A stretch of 10,914 bases of DNA from an uncultured Clostridia bacterium (GTDB lineage Bacteria; Bacillota; Clostridia; Peptostreptococcales; Anaerovoracaceae), in the NCBI GenBank assembly GCA_934233735.1, contig CAKQGQ010000036.1, positions 1 through 10,914 of the forward strand, read 5' to 3'. The translations under genes were made by a program, and so were the position numbers. Under the pieces are notes generated by a model. The model had not been told where the DNA came from, did no database searches, and saw only the letters and a list, made by a program, of their open reading frames with translations. Positions 1-4,912 of the stretch are shown one piece after another (positions within the stretch are counted from its first letter, which is position 1; each line of letters opens with the position of its first letter).

Positions 1-33
1 GATATTGTCCTTCGTAATTCGAATGTAATGCAT
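1..33 (-). CDS. Start of an unidentified gene (partial)
   Basis: An ATG at 33-31 on the minus strand opens a frame that reads MHYIRITKDNI to the window edge. A purine-rich AGGAGG followed by GAGG lies at 39-50, giving a plausible ribosome site, and it overlaps the stop codon of the PNP gene just upstream (17 bases between stop and ATG). The tight spacing suggests co-transcription with PNP. Eleven residues are too few to identify a family. The string resembles, from memory, N-termini of GNAT/YoaP-type acetyltransferases of clostridia, but that is a weak guess. Confidence 0.55.
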   Translation of the reverse strand, partial: MHYIRITKDNI

Positions 34-49
34 GAGAAACCTCACCTCC

Positions 50-871
50 TCACATTCTTTGAATTACTGCACCCAGCAAGCGCTGCATCGCATCGCTTGC
101 CTGATTTGCGATTTCCAGCACGCGGGTGTGGCTGTGCTTTACCGTCTGAATCCCGGTCGCCATATTGGTTATGCAGCTGACGGCCAACACTTCCATTCCC
201 ATGTAATTGCAGACAATCGTCTCCGGCACCGTACTCATGCCGACCGCATCGGCACCCATGCCGGCAAAGGCACGAATCTCAGCCGCCGTTTCAAAGCAAG
301 GTCCCATGAAGCTCATGTACACGCCTTCTTTATACGAAATTCCCATTTCATCGGCGGTTTGCTTTGCAAGATCCCGCAGCCTGATACTGTACGGCTCGGT
401 CATATCCGGAAAGCGAGGTCCGAAGCGTTCGTCGTTTGATCCAATCAACGGATTCATCCCCATCATATTGATAAAATCCGTAAGGAGCATCATAGTCCCC
501 GGCTCGAAGCTGCGGTTGATGCCGCCGCAGGCGTTCGTCAGCATGACCTGCTCCACTCCCAGCAGTTTGAGGACATAGAACGGATAGCAGACTTCCTTCA
601 TGGAATAGCCTTCATAGAAATGAAAGCGTCCCTCCAGCGCAAAAACTTCCTTTTCTCCCAGCTTTCCCGCAAGCAAAGCACCCTTATGTCCCTCTACCGT
701 TGACACCGGAAAGTTTGGAATGTCACGATACGGCAATTCTTCCGTCTCTGTAAAATCCGCCGTCAGATTTCCAAGCCCGGAACCAAGTACCACAGCGATT
801 TTCGGTCTTTTTGTGATATGCTCCTGAATATATTCCGCGCTCTGCTGCGCTTTTTCATAAAGATTTTCCAT
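50..871 (-). CDS. punA: Purine nucleoside phosphorylase, trimeric PNP/MTAP family
   Basis: A 273-aa cytoplasmic enzyme expected to split inosine or guanosine with phosphate into free base and ribose-1-phosphate in purine salvage. Family motifs are in order: GSGLG near residues 30-34 (phosphate loop), EGHKG 60-64, GRFHFYEGYS 81-90, TNACGGIN 112-119, GPCFETAAEIR 190-200 and GMSTVPE 211-217. The pair used by trimeric PNPs to read 6-oxopurines, a Glu in FETAAE (about 198, or Glu194) and Asn236 in SCITNMA, is present, as is a late His (248). Length matches the family. I chose the ATG at 871 because GAGAGGAG (880-887) sits 8 bases before it; an in-frame ATG at 889 would make the ribosome site part of the protein. 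No convincing own promoter was seen; it lies 157 bases behind the unknown gene and may be read from the tetR promoter. Confidence 0.95.
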   Translation of the reverse strand: MENLYEKAQQSAEYIQEHITKRPKIAVVLGSGLGNLTADFTETEELPYRDIPNFPVSTVEGHKGALLAGKLGEKEVFALEGRFHFYEGYSMKEVCYPFYVLKLLGVEQVMLTNACGGINRSFEPGTMMLLTDFINMMGMNPLIGSNDERFGPRFPDMTEPYSIRLRDLAKQTADEMGISYKEGVYMSFMGPCFETAAEIRAFAGMGADAVGMSTVPETIVCNYMGMEVLAVSCITNMATGIQTVKHSHTRVLEIANQASDAMQRLLGAVIQRM

Positions 872-932
872 ACTGTAAACTCCTCTCAAATTATGTATTT
901 CTCCGCTTCCTACAATCTCTTCTTTTACGTTT

Positions 933-1028
933 TCATTTGATCCGTATTTCCTGTTTCCCCATCTCCTGCCGCAGCCGCGTCATCTCGTTGCGGTCTTGTT
1001 CGGAGAAGTTCTGTGAAGTGAAGGCGAA
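933..1028 (-). other. Open in-frame extension after the stop of the unknown gene
   Basis: Directly after the TAA (1029-1031) of the 107-aa gene, the same frame stays open for 31 codons, beginning FAFTSQNFSEQD and ending KQEIRIK before TGA at 933-935. The composition is charged and protein-like (NEMTRLRQEMGK). It has no convincing start of its own, though an internal ATG exists. It could be a C-terminal extension cut off by a new stop codon, the tail of a lost gene, or chance. The second copy of the gene (9068-9442) has no such extension; it meets two stops in a row. Confidence 0.3.
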
Positions 1029-1352
1029 TTATTCTAGCGTTTCACGGACAAAATGCGCCTGTATCTGGCTTTCGGTAACCAAAACAGACTCTTGGCGGAA
1101 GAACGCACACAGGTCTTTGGCAATATCGCCTACGACAGCCTTTTCAACATCGATCAGGGTAACGACCAGACTTGTTTCTCTGGCATATTCTCCGCTTTCA
1201 TAAATATATCCACCTTCCTGCACATGGAAAGAAAAAGGCACGCGATACGAAGAGCATACATTACGCAGTACTCTGACATATTTCTCGTTTTCAAAGAGCT
1301 GTGTATTCGTATTTACATCATTCAACCCGATATAGATTTTTGACTCGACCAT
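1029..1352 (-). CDS. Small protein of unknown function, copy A (DUF3574-like?)
   Basis: A 107-aa soluble protein without signal peptide or membrane segment. Conserved-looking stretches are KIYIGLND at 5-12, GEYARETSLVVTLIDVE at about 54-70 and FFRQESVLVTES at about 84-95. The spacing of RE-S, a hydrophobic strand, a helix and F-QESVL recalls DUF3574 small proteins; this is from memory and not certain. AAGGAGG at 1360-1366 sits 7 bases before the ATG and overlaps the TAA of the tetR gene upstream, so the two genes are almost surely co-transcribed and may be translationally coupled. A paralogue with about 90% protein identity lies at 9068-9442. Its function is unknown; position in a tetR operon next to PNP does not identify a substrate. 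Confidence 0.88.
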   Translation of the reverse strand: MVESKIYIGLNDVNTNTQLFENEKYVRVLRNVCSSYRVPFSFHVQEGGYIYESGEYARETSLVVTLIDVEKAVVGDIAKDLCAFFRQESVLVTESQIQAHFVRETLE

Positions 1353-1364
1353 GTATAATCCTCC

Positions 1365-2009
1365 TTATATTCGTACTTCAAGGATAGAATTGATTATCTG
1401 CCGGAATCCATAGTCGAGGAGCTCCTCTTCAGTCATGCCGTTTTGTATGCAGATGAATTCCCCTTTTGTCTCGGCAAGCGCAAGAAGCGAATCAAGGCTC
1501 GCTGAAAGTACATAGACAGTCAGCAAAGGATTGATGTCTTTCCGCACCTCACCGCTTTTCTGCCCGCGCAAAATAAGTGCTTCAAGAATCTCGTTTATCT
1601 CCGTCCCAAGACAAAGTATATTTTTCACGGTGTCTGAAGCTTCTGCCTGCTCGATCTTCGCCGCGCCGGAACGCTTTAAGGTCTCAAGCGAGTGTGGATA
1701 TTCCTTTCTGTAACGCTTCTTCGCTGTACACACCGCACGATAGGCGCAGACAAACCCTGTGTTATCATTTGCAGCGCTTTCTATATCTGTCTTTAGTGAC
1801 CTCAGCCCCTTTTCAATGATGTGATGCAGAATATCCTCCTTGCTCTCATAATATGCATAGATCGTGCGCCGACTATATTCGGACGCTTTTGAAATATCAT
1901 CTATCGTTGTCTGTGCGTAGCCCTTTTCCGAAAAAAGCTTTTCTGCAGCCGTCATTATCCGCGCTCTATGCAGCGCAGCGACAGCCTCTTTTCTTGTCAT
2001 TTGTCCCAT
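1365..2009 (-). CDS. TetR/AcrR family transcriptional regulator
   Basis: A 214-aa DNA-binding repressor type protein. The N-terminal TetR domain is clear: residues 16-31 (helix 1, ending FSEKGY), then TTIDDISKASEYSRRTIYAYY at about 34-54 (helix-turn-helix), followed by ESKEDILHHII. The remaining ~150 residues are the ligand/dimer domain, too variable to predict a ligand. AGGGG 6 bases before the ATG at 2009 supports this start over the in-frame ATG at 2000. A near-consensus promoter (2041-2069) and an overlapping palindrome (2031-2047) lie just upstream, so autoregulation is likely. Its stop overlaps the ribosome site of the unknown gene downstream. The likely targets are itself, that gene and perhaps PNP. 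Confidence 0.93.
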   Translation of the reverse strand: MGQMTRKEAVAALHRARIMTAAEKLFSEKGYAQTTIDDISKASEYSRRTIYAYYESKEDILHHIIEKGLRSLKTDIESAANDNTGFVCAYRAVCTAKKRYRKEYPHSLETLKRSGAAKIEQAEASDTVKNILCLGTEINEILEALILRGQKSGEVRKDINPLLTVYVLSASLDSLLALAETKGEFICIQNGMTEEELLDYGFRQIINSILEVRI

Positions 2010-2030
2010 GGCAAACCCCTATTCTAAAAA

Positions 2031-2047
2031 GTATATCGTGAGTATAC
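2031..2047. promoter_or_regulatory. Candidate TetR operator palindrome
   Basis: GTATATCGTGAGTATAC is an imperfect palindrome with arms GTATA/TATAC and a 7-base centre. It overlaps the -10 box of the tetR promoter, so a protein bound here would block initiation. The position fits autorepression by the TetR protein; binding is inferred. Confidence 0.5.
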
Positions 2048-2069
2048 CATTCAAGTTTGCCCTTGTCAA
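2041..2069 (-). promoter_or_regulatory. Sigma-A type promoter for the tetR operon
   Basis: On the minus strand TTGACA (2069-2064) is separated by exactly 17 bases from TATACT (2046-2041). This is a full -35 consensus with a 5/6 -10 box. It lies 31 bases upstream of the tetR start. Confidence 0.8.
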
Positions 2070-2097
2070 TTACTTTGTAAGCACCTTCCTGCAGTAC

Positions 2098-2271
2098 TTA
2101 TGTGCACCGCAATTGGGACATACTAATTTGCGCTTTGTTATTGTGTTCCATCGCGGGCATTCCCGATAACAAGAATAATGGAACTGCCGCAATAATTGTA
2201 AGGCCTGCAGTCGCTGCTGATAATATAATTTTCTTCTTACTCTCTTGTGCTTCTCTAACTAAATTCACCAT
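2098..2271 (-). CDS. Small single-pass membrane peptide, 57 aa
   Basis: The frame starts MVNLVREAQESKKK, continues with a hydrophobic stretch IILSAATAGLTIIAAVPLF (about residues 15-33) and ends in a polar tail. Basic residues before the helix predict an N-terminus in the cytoplasm. GGAGG (2277-2281) lies 5 bases before the ATG at 2271. It ends before the tetR promoter. The family is not recognised. The leader is remarkable: 14 bases spanning the start codon are perfectly complementary to a segment about 85 bases upstream. The last third also reads a CPNCG zinc-ribbon-like motif in the +1 frame, so a frameshift near the 3' end is possible. The ribosome site and helix support this frame. Confidence 0.6.
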   Translation of the reverse strand: MVNLVREAQESKKKIILSAATAGLTIIAAVPLFLLSGMPAMEHNNKAQISMSQLRCT

Positions 2272-2373
2272 ATTTTCCTCCGCTTTCTTTCGATAATCTT
2301 CCTCCTTTCCGGTTTGATTATCCTGCGATTCTGTTCCAAATCACACACACGCAGCGTAGAATATGGTGAATTT
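2261..2373 (-). repeat. Perfect 14-bp inverted repeat pairing leader with start codon
   Basis: AAATTCACCATATT at 2261-2274 and its exact reverse complement AATATGGTGAATTT at 2360-2373 are 85 bases apart. In the minus-strand transcript the downstream arm holds the ATG of the 57-aa gene, so the upstream arm would act as an anti-start segment. Alternatively these are terminal repeats of a very small element, but no target duplication was seen. Confidence 0.75.
2292..2322 (-). promoter_or_regulatory. Hairpin presenting an orphan Shine-Dalgarno in its loop
   Basis: GATAATC (2292-2298) and GATTATC (2316-2322) form a 7-bp stem with a 17-base loop. On the transcript strand the loop contains AAAGGAGG (2301-2308), a very strong ribosome site with no ATG, GTG or TTG at a usable distance. 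The real start is 29 bases further, behind a second GGAGG. Confidence 0.45.
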
Positions 2374-2401
2374 TGCGGTTTCTACACTTCGTAGAGTTCA
2401 T
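2318..2401 (-). CDS. Possible 27-codon leader peptide
   Basis: An ATG at 2401 opens a short frame beginning MNSTKCRNRKIHHI and ending IWNRIAG. It covers the upstream anti-start arm (2360-2373) and its stop codon lies in the stem of the next hairpin. Ribosomes on it would disturb the pairing with the downstream start codon. Only a weak purine stretch (AGAAGAAG) precedes the ATG, so it may not be translated. Confidence 0.2.
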   Translation of the reverse strand: MNSTKCRNRKIHHILRCVCVIWNRIAG

Positions 2402-2470
2402 ATCTTCTTCTATCTTATATTCCCACATTTTGTTTCTTTCTTCAAGCTGTTTTTTATGTTGTGCTTTTCT
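2402..2470. other. AT-rich spacer without recognised feature
   Basis: Pyrimidine-rich on the plus strand, between the leader of the small membrane gene and the ferredoxin pseudogene. I looked for a promoter for the minus-strand small gene and found no -35/-10 pair with acceptable spacing. Confidence 0.4.
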
Positions 2471-2926
2471 TCAAAATTTTATTCTTGCGTATTGTGACTT
2501 TCTTCCATATTTTGCATGTACATACTGTCCATGTTTTTTGGTATTTTTACCGTATTGAATGGCAAACTTCGAGCAATGATGCAGGCAGGACAAAGACATG
2601 ACGCACCGGTCTTTTACCCAGACCGGTTTTTTATCGCGGATCTCGATCGCCGAAACAGGACAATTCTTTGCGCATAAGGTGGTAAGAAACCACAGGTAAG
2701 AGGGGCTGTCGTCCAGCACAAGCGCATGCAGGAAGTCCCGCACGATACTTGGCAGTCCCCAAGCGTAAGTAGGCGTGATGATCCCGACAGTGCCCTTCTC
2801 CGCAGAAAAACGGTACTGCTGTTGTTTGACGCACTCGGTGATCGAAATTGTTTTTTCTCCGGCAGCTGCCGCAATGCGCTGTGCTGTATATTTACTGTTT
2901 CCGGTTGCTGAAAAACAGAAAAATTG
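2471..2926 (-). pseudogene. Decayed flavodoxin/4Fe-4S ferredoxin fusion (EFR1-type)
   Basis: A 152-codon open frame starts with a flavodoxin phosphate-loop signature FSATGNSKY, followed by GIITPTYAWGLPSIVRDFL, and then jumps after SYLWFLTT straight to a ferredoxin tail, LCAKNCPVSAIEI and later CVMSLSCLHHC. Full-length relatives are about 250 residues, so roughly 100 residues (the end of the flavodoxin domain and the first cysteines of cluster one) are missing. Two more lesions are visible: no ATG, GTG or TTG where the N-terminus should start (the position before FFCFSATGN is CAA), and Ser in place of the second Cys of the last cluster motif. The frame has not picked up stop codons, so the decay is fairly recent. 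The protein would have been a cytoplasmic electron carrier. Confidence 0.85.
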
Positions 2927-2945
2927 AGCAAGTTCGACTTTTTTC

Positions 2946-2974
2946 TTGCCTGCTTTTTGTCTTTCTGTTATACT
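2946..2974 (+). promoter_or_regulatory. Promoter for traX
   Basis: TTGCCT (2946-2951), 17 bases, TATACT (2969-2974). The -35 is 4/6 and the -10 5/6 of consensus. It lies about 60 bases before the traX start. Confidence 0.6.
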
Positions 2975-3034
2975 GGGGTCGCAGCGTTTTCCTTGCGAAA
3001 TCTGCGCTGCACATAAAAAGGGGAGGATTTTATC

Positions 3035-3772
3035 ATGAAAAAATCAATTCGTTTTTTGGACGCCAATATGCTGCGAGCCTTAGCCTGCGCGCTGATGCTC
3101 TGCGACCATATGTGGGCGACCATCGTACCGGGCAATGAGTGGATGACCTGGCTAGGCAGGTTGGCGTTTCCGATCTTTGCCTTTCAGATCGCGGAAGGCT
3201 TCTTCCATACATCCAACTTCCGCAATTACGCGGTAAGACTGCTGATCTTCGGACTGGTCTCTGAGGTTCCGTTCGATCTGGTCTACGGCTCCACCATACT
3301 CTATCCATATCACCAGAACGTCATGTTTACCCTGCTGTTTGGCCTTCTTGCCATCAAGGCGCTGGATAACGCCAAACAAAAGCATACAGCGAAAGCATGG
3401 ATCATTGGCGTCCTTTCGGCCGCGCTTTGCTTCCTGGCTGCTGCTGTCACGTTTACTGACTACGGCGCGCTCGGCGTTGCGACCGTCGTTATGTTCTACC
3501 TGTGCCGCGACTTTCGCTTCTCATGGGCAGTGCAGCTGGTGTTTATGGTTCTCTTCAACTTGATCTTATTTACGGGAGAGTACATTCCGCTGACCATCGG
3601 CAGCCACACTTTCGAGCTGCAGACCCAGGGCTTCGCTGTTTTCGCGCTGATTCCGATCTGGCTCTATAACGGCAAAAAAGGCATTTCAAGCAAGGCACTG
3701 CAGTACGGCTTCTACGCCTTCTATCCGGTACACCTGCTGGTGCTCTATCTGCTGTTTACTTACACGAGGTAA
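3035..3772 (+). CDS. TraX-family integral membrane protein
   Basis: A 245-aa polytopic membrane protein. The N-terminal signature of the TraX family (PF05857) is visible: LRALACALMLCDHMW at 14-28, LGRLAFPIFAFQIAEGFFHT at about 40-59, then RLLIFGLVSEVPFDL around 68-82. Several further hydrophobic segments follow, the last being FYAFYPVHLLVLYLLF at the C-terminus. In F-plasmid biology TraX acetylates pilin; chromosomal clostridial members occur alone and are presumed acyltransferase-like membrane proteins, but the substrate here is unknown. GGGAGG lies 8 bases before the ATG. It has its own promoter and terminator, so it is monocistronic, and it is the only intact gene in a stretch of broken ones. 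Confidence 0.92.
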   Translation: MKKSIRFLDANMLRALACALMLCDHMWATIVPGNEWMTWLGRLAFPIFAFQIAEGFFHTSNFRNYAVRLLIFGLVSEVPFDLVYGSTILYPYHQNVMFTLLFGLLAIKALDNAKQKHTAKAWIIGVLSAALCFLAAAVTFTDYGALGVATVVMFYLCRDFRFSWAVQLVFMVLFNLILFTGEYIPLTIGSHTFELQTQGFAVFALIPIWLYNGKKGISSKALQYGFYAFYPVHLLVLYLLFTYTR

Positions 3773-3803
3773 GTGTTCTAAATCAAAATTCAAACATATC
3801 GTT

Positions 3804-3839
3804 CAATTTCACTCGTCTGGGGTGAAATTGCACTTTTTT
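3804..3839 (+). terminator. Rho-independent terminator of traX
   Basis: CAATTTCAC (3804-3812) and GTGAAATTG (3822-3830) form a perfect 9-bp stem with a 9-base loop, followed after three bases by six T residues. It sits 31 bases after the traX stop. Confidence 0.85.
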
Positions 3840-3840
3840 C

Positions 3841-3869
3841 TTGACAAGCTCGATATTCGAGAAATCAGT
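3841..3869 (+). promoter_or_regulatory. Candidate promoter/operator of the padR-like gene
   Basis: A consensus TTGACA (3841-3846) follows the traX terminator, but the -10 at 17 bases (ATCAGT) is poor. Between them is a perfect palindrome CTCGATATTCGAG (3849-3861), a good place for a repressor. PadR regulators often bind their own promoters; the link is inferred. Confidence 0.35.
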
Positions 3870-3920
3870 TTTGCGGATTGTTTGCCGCATGCGAACCCGC
3901 TGCGAAAGGAGGCGCTTGTC

Positions 3921-4211
3921 ATGCCGCGCGAAAAATTCAAGACTTTGACCGAGCAGATGTTCTATATCCTCCTGTGCCTGTACGAAGAGCGCTGCGGGAT
4001 CGAAATTCTGGACGCGGTCAGAGAGATGACCGGAAATCGAGTCAGGATCGGCTTCGGTACCCTCTACGACCTGCTTGAGCAGTTCACAAAAGAGGGCATG
4101 ATCTTTGAAACAGGGACGGAGGGGCGCCGCCGCAAGTTGGGGCAGCAATCGCCGCGCGGCAAGGCGTTTTCCTGCCGCTCATCAAAGGGCGCCTGCGTGA
4201 TATCTGGGTAA
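3921..4211 (+). pseudogene. PadR-family regulator with a replaced C-terminus
   Basis: From the ATG at 3921 (AAAGGAGG 8 bases upstream) the frame reads a PadR winged helix: FKTLTEQMFYILLCLYEERC, GIEILDAVREM, then VRIGFGTLYDLLEQF and EGMIFETGTEGRRRK. This covers helices 1-3 and most of the wing. The normal continuation (a Y-LT-G motif and a C-terminal dimer helix) is absent; after EGRRRK the frame reads LGQQSPRGKAFSCRSS and stops. An earlier in-frame ATG at 3822 overlaps the traX terminator and is not the start. The total of 96 aa is short for the family (about 105-180). Without the dimer helix it is unlikely to work normally. A membrane-protein tail continues in another frame. Confidence 0.75.
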
Positions 4212-4267
4212 ATTATTTGCTGATTATACTGCTCGCGCTCGCCATCGCCCTTTCCTTCTTCCAATAG
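4142..4267 (+). pseudogene. C-terminal remnant of an unrelated membrane protein
   Basis: In a different frame from padR, the sequence reads GVFLPLIKGRLRDIW followed by a strongly hydrophobic NYLLIILLALAIALSFF and a TAG at 4265-4267. It has no start of its own. The best explanation is a deletion that joined the middle of padR to the last ~40 codons of a membrane-protein gene; padR genes are often followed by genes for membrane partners such as DUF2812 proteins, but the tail is too short to assign. Confidence 0.5.
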
Positions 4268-4525
4268 CGTAGCGGAGGGCGATCTTGCTGCATACAAGCT
4301 CGGCACGCATACTGCCCTGAACAGCTAACTCAGACGGCCGATAACCGCACACAAACGCACGGCGGAGCCCTTGCAGCAACTTGCGGGGCTCCCCCGCTTT
4401 CAATTCCACTATTTTTTCACTATTTTTCACTGTTTTTCGGCCGAGCAATCGGATGTCCATTGTATTCCTTTGTGCCACCACAATCTTTTGAAATCCTTTT
4501 GATTCGCGATTTTTTCTCCTACCTT
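4268..4525. other. Non-coding stretch with hairpin, possibly a dispersed repeat
   Basis: No convincing gene. GGAGCCC (4364-4370) and GGGCTCC (4386-4392) can form a 7-bp stem. A three-fold imperfect tandem of CACTATTTTT follows at 4407-4437. A minus-strand open frame (4224-4592) crosses the region but has no ribosome site, overlaps a strong plus-strand promoter and has arginine/cysteine-rich composition typical of a chance frame. Confidence 0.4.
4407..4437 (+). repeat. Three-copy tandem CACTATTTTT
   Basis: CACTATTTTTT, CACTATTTTT and CACTGTTTTT lie head to tail with one substitution. The T-runs follow the 4364-4392 hairpin, but the distance (14 bases and more) is long for a classical terminator. 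Confidence 0.6.
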
Positions 4526-4554
4526 TTGCAAAACGGAAAGAAGCGCGATATAAT
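4526..4554 (+). promoter_or_regulatory. Strong sigma-A type promoter of the methyltransferase remnant
   Basis: TTGCAA (4526-4531), exactly 17 bases, then a perfect TATAAT (4549-4554). Transcription should start near 4561, giving a leader of about 180 bases before the ATG at 4740. Since the gene is cut at about 4900, any transcript would now run antisense into the GntR gene. Confidence 0.75.
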
Positions 4555-4668
4555 ATGACCGGAAAACCTGTACCCGCAGGTGTTGAAAACATCGATGCGC
4601 GGTACCGTGAAGGAACGATTAAAATCAGCCGAAAGGTCGCAGAAAGGCGGCTTTTTCAAGACATGTGA
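4555..4668 (+). CDS. Possible 37-aa small ORF in the leader
   Basis: ATG at 4555 opens a frame reading MTGKPVPAGVENIDARYREG and ending AERRLFQDM before TGA. Codon use looks natural. But its ATG directly abuts the TATAAT box, so the promoter could not transcribe it, and no proper ribosome site precedes it. Either the promoter or this ORF is real, more likely the promoter. It is not recognised. Confidence 0.2.
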   Translation: MTGKPVPAGVENIDARYREGTIKISRKVAERRLFQDM

Positions 4669-4739
4669 GTTGGCCGCAACTAACCAGCAGGTCTGAATCT
4701 ATCAGTTAGATAACGCTAACGGCAAAAGGAGTGACAGCG
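4561..4739 (+). ncRNA. Structured 5' leader, candidate cis-regulatory RNA
   Basis: Several short perfect stems occur: ACCTG/CAGGT (4566-4581), AGCCG/CGGCT followed by a T-run (4627-4656), AGTTG/CAACT with a GCCG loop (4668-4681), and GTTAG/CTAAC (4705-4720) next to the ribosome site. CTAAC at 4680-4684 can also pair with GTTAG at 4705-4709, so two mutually exclusive folds are possible. It matches no riboswitch class I can recognise. Confidence 0.3.
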
Positions 4740-4905
4740 ATGCAGAAACACAAGAATTTTTGGGTTAAAAATGCGACCGCTACGACCGCTTCATGCGAAA
4801 AGAGCGGGCTGCATACGAGGAGATGTACGACCTGCTGCGCCCCGTGGTGCGGCACAAAACGGTGCTGGAGCTCGCCTCCGGCACGGGGCTGATTGCAAGG
4901 CGCAG
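4740..4905 (+). pseudogene. Truncated class I SAM-dependent methyltransferase
   Basis: AAAAGGAG precedes the ATG at 4740 by 8 bases. The first codons read MQKHKNFWVKNA; after a one-base deletion near 4770 the frame moves to one that reads DRYDRFMRKERAAYEEMYDL and then TVLELASGTGLIA, the SAM-binding motif I (E/D-x-GxGxG type) of UbiE-like methyltransferases. The similarity stops at about 4899, immediately before the 3' end of the GntR gene on the other strand; the remaining ~150 residues are gone. The break coincides with the edge of the catabolic cassette. A relic with a still intact promoter and ribosome site. Confidence 0.85.
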
Positions 4906-4912
4906 AGAAACT

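Noticed and set aside
872..889. ATG at 889 as PNP start
   Set aside because: The six extra codons are the GAGAGGAG ribosome site of the ATG at 871.
2606..2634. ACCGGTCT/AGACCGGT hairpin followed by six T (plus strand), looking like a terminator
   Set aside because: It lies within the conserved ferredoxin coding part (KPVWVKDR) of the pseudogene and follows from those codons; no plus-strand gene ends here.
3822..3920. Earlier ATG for the padR-like gene, adding 33 residues
   Set aside because: It lies inside the traX terminator hairpin; a good ribosome site precedes the ATG at 3921 and PadR proteins start close to the winged helix.
4224..4592. 122-aa open frame on the minus strand
   Set aside because: No ribosome site, overlaps the plus-strand TATAAT promoter and the membrane-tail remnant, arginine/cysteine-rich composition without any motif.
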